Assembly: GCF_003946025.1 (NCBI RefSeq) | Contig: NZ_RHNR01000004.1 | Span: 1 to 64,000 of the forward strand | Direction of reading: 5' to 3' | Origin: Lacticaseibacillus songhuajiangensis | Lineage (GTDB): Bacteria; Bacillota; Bacilli; Lactobacillales; Lactobacillaceae | Length of the DNA stretch: 64,000 nt | Shown: positions 35,091 to 43,596 of the stretch, one piece after another | Position numbering within the stretch: the stretch's first letter is position 1 | Layout: each line of letters starts with the position of its first letter | The notes under the pieces: model-generated | What the model was told of the DNA's origin: nothing | The model's input: only the letters and a program-made list of their open reading frames with translations | The model's database searches: none | Program-made: the position numbers and the translations under genes

Positions 35091-35618
35091 TTAACGTGCC
35101 CACACGATGCGGTTAAGCGTCTTGCTCAGGCATGTCTGCAGAACAACTTGTTCGCCCTGCTTAGCACTTACAATCTGGTTCCAAACATCCTTCTTCGTAC
35201 CTTGGATCATGCCGTAGTCAGTAACGTTACGAACTGCGGTAACATGGTAAGTCTTGCTGTGACCCTTAGAATCACGGACAGTCACAGGTGAACCCTTCTT
35301 CAGCTTCACAATCTTACCGAAGCTGGTGTTGTTGTGACCAATGATGTGCGTAGACTGCTTATCCGTTACGGACAAGTTCGTCTGACCACCCCAGGTCTGT
35401 GCAAGGTTTCCCTTTGGTGCTGTCGTTACCTTCATGTTACCCTTAATCACCTTAACGGTCACACCACTGAAGGCAATGGTTCCCTTAGGCTGCACTTTCG
35501 CTTTCTTAGCAGCGGCAACAGTCTGCGTAGCAGCTGGTGCAACTGCGGAGAAGCTCCCGGCAATCCCACTCAAGAGGACACCAAAAGAAACAAGAACGCT
35601 CAAATATTTAGTTTTCAT
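35091..35618 (-). CDS. Secreted minimal sortase-fold protein
   Basis: 175 residues: a signal peptide (MKTKYLSVLVSFGVLLSGIA, cut near residue 30-37), a short basic linker, and the same ~130-residue domain as the 33685 gene. The triad residues are His95 (THIIGHN), Cys163 (VVLQTC) and Arg170 (NRIVWAR). The two domains are about two-thirds identical by eye. Lacking the Ser-rich linker, it is close to the smallest possible sortase fold. Promoter, 5'-UTR motif and terminator are also duplicated, so the whole unit was copied in tandem. Alternatives such as an inactive sortase-fold adhesin cannot be excluded. Confidence 0.8.
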   Translation of the reverse strand: MKTKYLSVLVSFGVLLSGIAGSFSAVAPAATQTVAAAKKAKVQPKGTIAFSGVTVKVIKGNMKVTTAPKGNLAQTWGGQTNLSVTDKQSTHIIGHNNTSFGKIVKLKKGSPVTVRDSKGHSKTYHVTAVRNVTDYGMIQGTKKDVWNQIVSAKQGEQVVLQTCLSKTLNRIVWAR

Positions 35619-35668
35619 AATCTACACTCCCATGTGTACTTAACCTATTCAACAACGGAAGCAGAATG

Positions 35669-35737
35669 TCAACGTGACCCCCATCACTCAATCCTGTTCC
35701 ACGTCACTTATAATACAACAATCCCAGCAACAATCAA
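35669..35737 (-). promoter_or_regulatory. Promoter and conserved 5'-UTR motif of the second sortase-fold gene
   Basis: Minus-strand TTGATT (35732-35737), 16-base spacer, TATTAT (35710-35715). AGTGATGGGGGTCACGTTGA recurs at 35669-35688, about 15 bases from the predicted RNA 5' end and about 50 bases before the ATG. Confidence 0.7.
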
Positions 35738-35919
35738 GTCCCTTATCAAATAATTTTGTAACGGTTCATATACATTTCAAAAGTTAACAAATACCGTAAC
35801 GGCGGCGTTTATGGCACATATTCAAAAACTTATATTTTCTACTTATAACGAGTATCAATAACTACTTGAACACTTAAGTCGATAATAAGCGTTTTACAAA
35901 ATGTCCGATTCAAGCGAAC
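35738..35919. other. AT-rich spacer before repeat E
   Basis: Upstream region of the second sortase-fold gene. No gene, clear operator or terminator seen. Confidence 0.4.
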
Positions 35920-36817
35920 GCTGTCTGTCAGCGTAAGTGTTTCAGTGACGAAGTCATGCTGGGCCTCTTTGGTGTTTTCATGACGCCGTTAGGCGGTGGA
36001 GTCGGCAACTCCGGTGGTGTGCGCTTGGGCTACGCTCCGGGAACTACGTCGGGCGGGGACCGCTTCAGCCCGCTATCGCGGTCTTCCGCTGGCGGAGTTG
36101 ACGCAAGAACGGCGTCAACTCCGCGCTCCCGAGATGATTGTGTGAAGCCACGACGGCAAATACGGCCGTCCTGTCTCCAAACAATCATCTTTTCGCCCGA
36201 CTCTGTTCCCTGCACTTCGCCCAAGCACACCACCACCTCCGTGGCCGACACGTTACTGAGCAGAATACTACAGATAGAGGTCCATGCTGTGACACTGAAA
36301 TGCTGAGACCAACGTTCGACTATACATGGGCCGTGTAATTGGACGATTATGAAATTCCTGTATACCGCATGGTAAAAGTATTCAAGGTGTTTGATCAGCT
36401 AGATGAACCGCTCACGATGCCAAAGTTGCTTAATTTCGTGTTCATCTTTGTCTGCCATTCTCGCCACCGAAGCCCGAAACATTCACCACCACAGTCATGT
36501 GAATGCGCGTCGGAACTGGGCCGGATTGGCGATAGCGGACGGGAAGGGTGTGCGTGTCCACGAAAATGGCGGTGTATGTTTCGCACATGAACTTCGTGCG
36601 AAATGTACACCGCCATTTTCGTTAGGAGCGCGATTTTGACGCTGGGTTTGCGTCAAAATCGCCAGTGGAAGACAGCGCAGCTGGCTGGAACGGTCCCACG
36701 CACGCCCTTCCTGGGAGCAAAGCTAATCCGGCCCAGTTCCGACCTTCGGTCTAACCACTATTTTCAATTCCACCATCCTTGCGGATGGAATTTTCCATGC
36801 TTACGCTGACGGACAGC
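35920..36817. repeat. Composite fold-back repeat E (type II + spacer + type I)
   Basis: Complete 898-bp copy between the upstream region of the second sortase-fold gene and the 3' end of thrS. Ends: GCTGTCTGTCAGCGTAAG at 35920-35937 and the inverse ending at 36817. The type II central stem starts AGATGATTGT (36133-36142) and closes at 36181-36190. The type I module shows the clearest nesting: outer arms 36511-36530/36723-36742, second arms 36541-36556/36697-36711 and central stem 36561-36586/36596-36621 (26 bp). The spacer (about 36255-36505) is homologous to the reverse complement of that in repeat G, for example GCATGGTAAAAGTATTC. Confidence 0.88.
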
Positions 36818-36851
36818 AAAAGCGGCCACGACGAGGTCGTGACCGCTTTGA
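36818..36851 (-). terminator. Terminator of thrS
   Basis: Stem AAAGCGG.CACGAC / GTCGTG.CCGCTTT directly after repeat E; the A residues to its left are few, so the U-run is weak. Confidence 0.7.
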
Positions 36852-36869
36852 CAATGACATGTTCAGTTA

Positions 36870-38816
36870 TTACTTCTGACGAGCGTCCTTACGGGAGTAG
36901 TTCGCAACGTCCGCCTTAACAGCGTTGATGAACATCTGGGCTGATTCAGTCCAAGACTTTTCTTCACCGTAACGACGAACGGCGACGTTACCACCGTTCA
37001 GTTCAGCATCCCCGACAACAACCGTGTATGGAATCTTCTTGGTCTGGGCTTCACGGATCTTGTAGCCCATCTTTTCGTTGCGATCATCGATGATGACACG
37101 CAGACCAGCCTTAACCATCTGTTCCTTGAGTTGCTTAACGTAATCAAGGTGCAGTTCGTTCTTCACTGGAATCATGACAACCTGCTGTGGTGCAAGCCAG
37201 GTTGGGAAGGCACCCTTGTACTGTTCAATGAGGTAAGCGATGAAGCGTTCCATCGTCCCAACAATCCCACGGTGAATCATGACTGGCTGGTGTTCTTCAC
37301 CATCGGAACCAACGTAGGTCAGGCCAAAGCGTTCTGGCAACATGAAGTCAAGTTGGATGGTGGACATCGTTTCGTCATTACCCAGTGCGGTCTTGGTCTG
37401 GATGTCCAGCTTAGGACCGTAGAATGCGGCTTCACCTTCGGCTTCGTAGTAGTCAAGGCCAAGGTTGTCCATGGCTGCCTTCAGCATGGTCTGGCTCTTG
37501 TCCCACATTTCATCGTTAGCGTAGTACTTTTCGGTGTTAGCAGGATCACGGTAGGACAGACGGAAGCTGTAGTCCGTGATGTCGAAATCTTCGTAAACGC
37601 TCATGATGAGCTTCAAAATCTTCTGGAATTCATCCTGCACCTGATCCAGAGCGACGAAGGTGTGACCATCGTTCAGCGTCATGGCACGAACACGCTGCAG
37701 ACCGGAGAGGGCACCAGACTTTTCGTAACGGTGCATCAGACCAAGTTCAGCAATCCGCAGTGGCAAGTCACGGTAGGAACGGATGTGGTGCTTGTAAATC
37801 TGGATGTGGCTTGGGCAGTTCATTGGCCGCAGTTCGAGTTCTTCACCTTCACCCATGTCCATTGGTGGGAACATGTCTTCACGGTAGTGCTGCCAGTGAC
37901 CGGAAGTCTTGTACAGGTTCAGGTTCGCAGCAACTGGTGTGTAAACATGTTCGTAACCGTCAGCAACTTCGCGGTCAACGATGTAACGCTCAACCGTGCG
38001 GCGAATCGTGGCACCATTTGGCATCCAGTAAGGCATCCCTGCCCCAACTTCTGGGTCAACGAAGAACAGGTCGAGGTCACGGCCAATGACACGGTGGTCA
38101 CGTTCCTTAGCTTCCTGGCGGCGCTTAGCGTCTTCTTCAAGGTCAGCTTCCTTGTAGTAAGCCGTCCCGTAAATCCGCTGGAGCATTGGGTTGGAGGACT
38201 TACCTTCCCAGTATGCGCCGGCAACGCTCAGCAAGCTGAAGTGCTTGAGTGGCTTGAAGTCTGGCAGCAGTGCGCCTTCTTCGAAATCGAAGAAATCGCC
38301 CAGCTTGTGACCAGAAATCTGGTCGCCAGCTTCATCGGCAAGCTGACTCTTGAACTTGTCGTCCTTGTACATCGCTTTAGCTTCATCAGCACTGATGCTG
38401 GCAAGTTCAATCTTGTCACCAGACTTGATGATTTCCTGCATTTTGGCCTTGATGGCTTCAAGGTCGGTCACCGCAACCTGGCCGTCATCCTTATCAGTGT
38501 CGTAGAAGAAGCCATCATCCGTAGCGGCACCCTGACCGAAACGAATACCAGGGAACAACTGGGACAATGCGTCGGCAAGAACGAAGGCGGCGGTGTGGCG
38601 CAGCACCTTCAAACCATCTTTGCTGTCCTTGGTGATAATTTCAAGGGCACCGTCAGCGGGCACGGCTGCCGCAAGGTCAAGCAACTTGCCGTTGAACTTA
38701 GCGGCAACGGCCTTCTTAGCAAGAGAAGTACTGATGCTCTTGGCAACATCGAAGAAGTTGCTACCGTCTGCGAATTCTTTAACACTACCGTCTGGGAACG
38801 TAAGGGATAATGACAT
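36870..38816 (-). CDS. thrS: Threonyl-tRNA synthetase with degenerate editing site
   Basis: Class II synthetase of 648 residues that charges tRNA-Thr. An N-terminal TGS domain is followed by the N2 editing domain, the catalytic core and the anticodon domain. The zinc-binding core is intact ([12 protein letters not shown] with Cys and His; [13 protein letters not shown]). The editing domain is not. The usual HxxxH reads HTAAF in [14 protein letters not shown], and the usual DLCRGPH stretch before VAGAYW is replaced by [13 protein letters not shown], losing the Cys and His. It should therefore clear Ser-tRNA(Thr) poorly. Controlled by a T-box leader. Confidence 0.95.
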   Translation of the reverse strand: MSLSLTFPDGSVKEFADGSNFFDVAKSISTSLAKKAVAAKFNGKLLDLAAAVPADGALEIITKDSKDGLKVLRHTAAFVLADALSQLFPGIRFGQGAATDDGFFYDTDKDDGQVAVTDLEAIKAKMQEIIKSGDKIELASISADEAKAMYKDDKFKSQLADEAGDQISGHKLGDFFDFEEGALLPDFKPLKHFSLLSVAGAYWEGKSSNPMLQRIYGTAYYKEADLEEDAKRRQEAKERDHRVIGRDLDLFFVDPEVGAGMPYWMPNGATIRRTVERYIVDREVADGYEHVYTPVAANLNLYKTSGHWQHYREDMFPPMDMGEGEELELRPMNCPSHIQIYKHHIRSYRDLPLRIAELGLMHRYEKSGALSGLQRVRAMTLNDGHTFVALDQVQDEFQKILKLIMSVYEDFDITDYSFRLSYRDPANTEKYYANDEMWDKSQTMLKAAMDNLGLDYYEAEGEAAFYGPKLDIQTKTALGNDETMSTIQLDFMLPERFGLTYVGSDGEEHQPVMIHRGIVGTMERFIAYLIEQYKGAFPTWLAPQQVVMIPVKNELHLDYVKQLKEQMVKAGLRVIIDDRNEKMGYKIREAQTKKIPYTVVVGDAELNGGNVAVRRYGEEKSWTESAQMFINAVKADVANYSRKDARQK

Positions 38817-39112
38817 ATCTAATTCTTCCTTTCATTTTAGCCGCAAGCGCGGCGTCAAACTCAATTTGATCTAGGAGACGAAACACAAAAAATCCCCGGT
38901 ACCAATTGCTTGGTATCGGGGACGATTTGCATAAATCGCGGTTCCACCCAGATTGGCAAACGCACGACACGTCTGCCCTCTTCTACACTCGTAACCAGAG
39001 TAAGGGTCATTGCTGACAATCTCGGGAAGTGGTGCGGGTTACTCAATGCGTCGCTTACAGCCATGGCTCCGCTCTCTGCTGGGTGGTAATCCTTTTGTTC
39101 CGTCTTCGATGC
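38817..39112 (-). promoter_or_regulatory. T-box leader of thrS
   Basis: The minus strand has the T-box GGGTGGAACCGCG at about 38937-38950, followed by a terminator with stem at 38891-38922 and a U-run to 38884. A Stem I with an AGAGAG motif lies near 39075. An ACC triplet (plus 39031-39033 reads GGT) is a plausible Thr specifier. Confidence 0.93.
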
Positions 39113-39116
39113 CATT

Positions 39117-39145
39117 ATTAAACCACACTTGCACACCGTACGCAA
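39117..39145 (-). promoter_or_regulatory. Promoter of thrS
   Basis: Minus-strand TTGCGT (39140-39145), 17-base spacer, TTTAAT (39117-39122), just upstream of the T-box leader and downstream of dnaI. Confidence 0.65.
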
Positions 39146-39189
39146 ACATATTTCCTGAATTCTGCCAAAATTTTGCAGAAAACTACTCG

Positions 39190-40110
39190 CTAGTTCTGCT
39201 CGCGGCGACTGGCACCGCCCAGTTCAATCTCGCTGGCCAGGTAGCGAATCCGCTGCATAATGCGGTCCGCCTTAACCCCCTCTTCGTTGCCGCGGTCAAT
39301 ACCAGCTAGGTAGTCACGCAGTTCCTTCATGCTCTTGTTGGAACTGAAGCAAGTCGGCAGCTGCTCTTGCATCCGGTACTGCAAGATCACCCCCAGCACT
39401 TCATCTCTGAACCAGGGCGAAAAGGACTCGGCCCCGATGTCATCAAGCATCAAAACTGGAGCTGCCTTAATCGCATCCACCTGCTCAAGCACATTGTTAT
39501 TGCCAATCGCTGCCTTCATCTCCACCGCAAAAGTGGGCACGTGGACGAGGGTCGTTGCAATCTGCCAATCAGCAAGTTCATTGGCAACGGCACCAAGTAA
39601 ATACGTCTTGCCGACACCAAATGGGCCGTAAAGGTACATCCCCGTCACCCGCTTACCGTCCCGTAAGCCAACCGTGAAGTCGGTGGCGGCCAGAATCGCA
39701 TCCATACGCTCGGTCGTCTGCTCGTAGCCGTTGAGCGTTGCACCCGCGATGTCCTTGGGCATGTTGAGCGCGGTCACCAGGTTCTTCTTAGCGCGCAACT
39801 TATCCGCGTCAAGCTTTGCCGCAGTGGGCCGGTACTCAACGTCAATTTGGTGATTGCTAACCGTTAAGGTTGGTTCAAACCCAGGCGCAAAAGGCGTCTC
39901 GCCACGCTCGACTTTGCCGCGCTGCACCATGTATTCGTACAGCTTCGCGGCACCACGGTCAACGGCACTTTCTGCCAATTCGGATTCATGATCGTTCAAA
40001 AACTGCAAAACCTGCTTGTCACCGAGGACAATCCGCATCAGATTGTCGTACTGCGCATTGGCCCCACGGCGGTTCATAAGTTGTTGCAGCTGCTTCGATA
40101 AATTCTGCAT
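39190..40110 (-). CDS. dnaI: Primosomal helicase loader DnaI
   Basis: AAA+ ATPase of 306 residues that loads the replicative helicase. Walker A is GPFGVGKT (162-169), Walker B is VLMLDDIGAES. The N-terminal ~110 residues form the helicase-binding domain. The start overlaps the stop of dnaB by one base (TAATG). Last gene of the polA-mutM-coaE-nrdR-dnaB-dnaI run, the order found across Firmicutes. Confidence 0.95.
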   Translation of the reverse strand: MQNLSKQLQQLMNRRGANAQYDNLMRIVLGDKQVLQFLNDHESELAESAVDRGAAKLYEYMVQRGKVERGETPFAPGFEPTLTVSNHQIDVEYRPTAAKLDADKLRAKKNLVTALNMPKDIAGATLNGYEQTTERMDAILAATDFTVGLRDGKRVTGMYLYGPFGVGKTYLLGAVANELADWQIATTLVHVPTFAVEMKAAIGNNNVLEQVDAIKAAPVLMLDDIGAESFSPWFRDEVLGVILQYRMQEQLPTCFSSNKSMKELRDYLAGIDRGNEEGVKADRIMQRIRYLASEIELGGASRREQN

Positions 40111-41501
40111 TACTGGTCACCATCCTTTTTTTGGCGCAGGCTCGCGAGTTTCGCGTTCAATTCCGCCCGCTCCTTTGCGCTCAGCACCCGCCCCGCAACC
40201 TTATGGCCTTCCTTGGCCCATTCTGGTTGCGGTTCCACTACGCGATTGCGCTGATAATTGCGTCGCACGGGCGTGCGCTTCGTTTTGCCAGCCTGGTACG
40301 CCTTAATCTGCATCAAGGCGCTTTCCGGACTGTTCACGCCCGCTTCAAGCCACGAATTCGCTACCGCATCCATGTAGGACTGACTGATGCTGGTGCGCTC
40401 CTGCAAAAGGTAGTCCACCAGGACGTTAATGGTTGCGTTGGTAAAAATATCCCGGCCGGCGAGTTGCTGCAATGCCCACAACTCATTCTTGCCCGCGAAG
40501 GCGTCCGGACTCTTTTTCTTCTTGGTGTAATTCAAGAATTCACGGGGCGTCATGCGCCGCGCATTCTGGAGCAGCTCCCGCTCTGCTGCGCTGAATTCTT
40601 GCGACGCAGTTTGGGAGTTGGTGCTTGTGGTTGGTGTCGTTGCCAGCGTTGAATTTTCCCGCTTCAAGACGTTCTTAACCACATCCCGCTTGGCAAAATC
40701 GCGCTCCGCCAAATTACGCAACACCTTGATATCAATGCGGCCAGTAAGCGTGTCTATCGCCCGAGCACACAGTCGGGCCAACTCGCTGGTACTCATGCCG
40801 TAAAAGCCACTGATTTGGGCAATCGGCATGCGCTGGCGCAGTAATTCGTCGCTGCGCAGATTTTGCTTCTCCAGCAGGCGACCGAGAAGTTCCCAATCCA
40901 CTAAACTCGTATCAACACGGGGAATTGGGTTGGCCTTTTCGCTACTGCGCTGCCGCTGCTCTTCAACTGCGGCAGGTGGGTTCAGCGGACTGCTTGCGAT
41001 GTGAAAAACGTCCATGAACGACTTGCTCACGTCCGTCATGTCACTGCGGCGTACTGGCGTCACTGTAAAGTGTTCGGCGGCCTCGGCAAAGCCCGCACTG
41101 CCGAGAACGTCGTACAATGCCAGACTCAGCAGGTCATCTTTCAGAAAATCCTGCGGCCGCATCGGTGCGTACAATTCGTACACGTAATGGCGCACGGTGT
41201 CGACTTGCGTATAGCTCTTAATTAAGCCGACTGCCTCAAGGCGCACGCGCGCTGCATACAGCGCATCCATGTCACTGCCGAGCGTTTGCATCAGGCGCCG
41301 GTGCGGCTGGCGGTCACGTGTGAACTGGGGCGACGTCCGCACCTGCGTCCACAGCGTCTGGTAGAGCGCGGTGGCCAGTGGCCCAATAATCGGTTGGTAT
41401 AGGTAAACCAGCGTCTGCCGATCGAGGTCACTCATCAGCTGCGCACGCGTGACCAGGTAGTCGCTCTGTGGTGTTAATTCTGCCGGTCGCTGCATCGTCA
41501 T
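40110..41501 (-). CDS. dnaB: Replication initiation and membrane attachment protein DnaB
   Basis: Firmicute DnaB (not the helicase) of 463 residues, acting with DnaD and DnaI in helicase loading at oriC and restart sites. The N-terminal DDBH1 winged-helix region and the C-terminal DDBH2 region (about residues 315-385, with ATINVLVDYLLQERTSISQSYMDAVANSWLEAGV split around 350) are recognisable. The extreme C-terminus is basic (GKTKRTPVRRNYQRNR). Coupled to dnaI by overlap and placed after nrdR. Confidence 0.9.
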   Translation of the reverse strand: MTMQRPAELTPQSDYLVTRAQLMSDLDRQTLVYLYQPIIGPLATALYQTLWTQVRTSPQFTRDRQPHRRLMQTLGSDMDALYAARVRLEAVGLIKSYTQVDTVRHYVYELYAPMRPQDFLKDDLLSLALYDVLGSAGFAEAAEHFTVTPVRRSDMTDVSKSFMDVFHIASSPLNPPAAVEEQRQRSSEKANPIPRVDTSLVDWELLGRLLEKQNLRSDELLRQRMPIAQISGFYGMSTSELARLCARAIDTLTGRIDIKVLRNLAERDFAKRDVVKNVLKRENSTLATTPTTSTNSQTASQEFSAAERELLQNARRMTPREFLNYTKKKKSPDAFAGKNELWALQQLAGRDIFTNATINVLVDYLLQERTSISQSYMDAVANSWLEAGVNSPESALMQIKAYQAGKTKRTPVRRNYQRNRVVEPQPEWAKEGHKVAGRVLSAKERAELNAKLASLRQKKDGDQ

Positions 41502-41563
41502 TACCCCCTACAAAAACAAAGTGGCCCGCCCAGCTAGCAACTGGCCCGGACCACCACGCAAAC

Positions 41564-42028
41564 CTAATCTTTCTGTTCGCGATTCATCATTTCTTTGAGT
41601 TCCTTCATGAACACTGACATGTCCTTGAACTGCCGGTAAACACTGGCAAAGCGAATGTAAGCCACGTCATCAACGTCGGCGAGCAGTTTCATGACTTGCT
41701 CGCCAATGCTCTGGCTAGAGACTTCGTTTTCGCCGATGGAACGCAGCTTGGATTCAACTTGTTCAACAATCTGCTGCATCTGTTCCATGGTGACCGGCCG
41801 TTTCTCGGCGGCCCGAATCAAACCGCGCAGAATCTTCTCGCGGTTAAACTCTTCGCGTGTACCGTTCTTCTTGATGACCAGCAGCGGTGTCTGCTCGACG
41901 CGCTCAAAAGTCGTGAAGCGGTACCCGCAATTTTCACACTCCCGCCGTCTGCGGATGGCCTCACCGCCGTCGGTTGGCCGTGAGTCGACAACGCGTGAAC
42001 TATTGTGATGACAATGTGGACACTGCAC
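41564..42028 (-). CDS. nrdR: Transcriptional repressor NrdR
   Basis: 154-residue zinc-finger plus ATP-cone repressor of ribonucleotide reductase genes. CPHCHH and CENCGYRF (residues 3-38) bind zinc; [20 protein letters not shown] starts the ATP cone. Start is GTG behind GAGGAGG. Position before dnaB is typical. Confidence 0.96.
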   Translation of the reverse strand: MQCPHCHHNSSRVVDSRPTDGGEAIRRRRECENCGYRFTTFERVEQTPLLVIKKNGTREEFNREKILRGLIRAAEKRPVTMEQMQQIVEQVESKLRSIGENEVSSQSIGEQVMKLLADVDDVAYIRFASVYRQFKDMSVFMKELKEMMNREQKD

Positions 42029-42128
42029 TGGTATCCCTCCTCGTAGTAAGTGGCTTAATTATACCAGAAAACGCCGCCGTGACAAAAGCCGGGTGCAAGC
42101 TGCGGTCAATGACGAATTACCGCCTTGT

Positions 42129-42725
42129 CTAGAGACCCCGCAAGTGGCTCACAAGCTGCATGACCTGCACCTTGCGCAGTTCTTCGGGACCATTGGTATC
42201 GATTAAAAAGTCGGCGCGCTTACGCTTTTGCGCCTGGTCCATCTGGGCATCAATGCGCCGCTGGGCCGCAACCTCTGTCAAACCGTCGCGCGCCATCACG
42301 CGCTGCAACTGCGTCTGGGCGTCGCAATCCGCAACCGCCACACCGTTAAAGTAACTATCGTAGTTCTGTTCGAACAGCAGTGGCACCTCGCAGGCGACCA
42401 AGTCGGTGTCTGCTGGCACGGCCTGGAGCTGCGCGTTAAAAGCAGCCCGAATGGCGGGTTGCACAATGTCGTTGAGCTTCGCTAGTTTTGCGGGGTCAGC
42501 AAACACCACGCGTGCCAGTGCACCGCGGTTGAGTTCACCATCGCCACTAATCATCATTGGCCCGAATGCCTTGCGTACTTCTTCAAGAAGCGGCTGACCG
42601 GCACGCATCAGCTCCCGCGCAATCTGGTCGACGTCAATGGTCAGCACCCCATTGGCAGCAAAATCGGCGCGCACACTAGACTTGCCCGTACCAATACCGC
42701 CCGTAATTCCTAATCTATAGGTCAT
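42129..42725 (-). CDS. coaE: Dephospho-CoA kinase
   Basis: Last enzyme of coenzyme A synthesis: phosphorylates the ribose 3'-OH of dephospho-CoA. 198 residues. The P-loop is GITGGIGTGKSSV (7-19), followed by DVDQIARELM and ACEVPLLFE. It starts three bases after the mutM stop and is part of the polA operon. Confidence 0.96.
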   Translation of the reverse strand: MTYRLGITGGIGTGKSSVRADFAANGVLTIDVDQIARELMRAGQPLLEEVRKAFGPMMISGDGELNRGALARVVFADPAKLAKLNDIVQPAIRAAFNAQLQAVPADTDLVACEVPLLFEQNYDSYFNGVAVADCDAQTQLQRVMARDGLTEVAAQRRIDAQMDQAQKRKRADFLIDTNGPEELRKVQVMQLVSHLRGL

Positions 42726-42728
42726 ATC

Positions 42729-43586
42729 CTAATCCTCACTATCTGCAGCCAGGTCTGTACGCACCTGACAATGTGGGCAAAAGTGCGTCCCGCGGCCACC
42801 GACTTTAATTTTGACAATCGGCGTCCCACAACGACTGCACGGCTCACCCTTGCGGCCATATACCTGCAGCTTATCCTGGAAACCGCCTGACTCTCCTTCA
42901 GCATCCACGAAGGAATGCACCGTGGTGCCTTTGAGGCGAATGGCCTCGGCAAGCTCGTCAATGATGTTATCATGCAAGCGCTGAATCTGAGCAACGTCTA
43001 AACTGTTGGCGGCCTGCTCCGGGTGAATCCGACTCAGCCACAGGGTCTCATCCGCATAGATGTTGCCCACCCCAGCAACCACTGACTGATCCAAGATCAC
43101 CGTCTTAATGGCCTTCTTGTGTCGCGCCAGCTTCTTAGTGAAATCGGCGACCAAAAAGTCACTGGCAACCGGTTCTGGGCCGATTTTGCTGAGACCACCA
43201 ATAGCCTGCATTTCCGTTCCGGTCTTCACAATCGTCATCCGGCCGAACTTGCGCGAATCAAAGTAACGTAGCTCACTGTCATCACTGAAAGTGAACCAAA
43301 CGTGCTGAAAGCGGACGTAAGGCATGTCCTTATTGACCATGAGGGCGTATTTGCCCTCCATCCGCAGGTGACTAACGATGGTCAGATCCCCATCCAATCG
43401 GAGCAGCAGGTATTTCCCGCGGCGGTCAACACCTGTAAACCGGTGGCCAATCAGTTGGTCCTGGAAATACTGGAGGCCGCCGTTCATGATTTTTTCCCAG
43501 TCGGTCCCAATTGCCACAATCTGTTTGCCCGTAATCAGCCCACTGAGCGTGCGCCGCACGGTTTCCACTTCTGGTAATTCAGGCAT
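42729..43586 (-). CDS. mutM: Formamidopyrimidine-DNA glycosylase
   Basis: Removes oxidised purines such as 8-oxoguanine from DNA and nicks the site. 285 residues. MPELPEVETV supplies the N-terminal Pro nucleophile and the Glu; the C-terminal zinc finger is CSRCGTPI..HFCPHCQ. It follows polA by ten bases. Confidence 0.97.
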   Translation of the reverse strand: MPELPEVETVRRTLSGLITGKQIVAIGTDWEKIMNGGLQYFQDQLIGHRFTGVDRRGKYLLLRLDGDLTIVSHLRMEGKYALMVNKDMPYVRFQHVWFTFSDDSELRYFDSRKFGRMTIVKTGTEMQAIGGLSKIGPEPVASDFLVADFTKKLARHKKAIKTVILDQSVVAGVGNIYADETLWLSRIHPEQAANSLDVAQIQRLHDNIIDELAEAIRLKGTTVHSFVDAEGESGGFQDKLQVYGRKGEPCSRCGTPIVKIKVGGRGTHFCPHCQVRTDLAADSED

Positions 43587-43596
43587 CTAATCCCTC

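Noticed and set aside
33685-35618. L,D-transpeptidase (YkuD) identity for the mini-sortases
   Set aside because: The YkuD motif HGxx..SHGCxR is absent; the LQTC..NR pattern after IIGHN fits a sortase fold better.
37131-38810. 559-codon plus-strand frame across thrS
   Set aside because: Antisense shadow of thrS.
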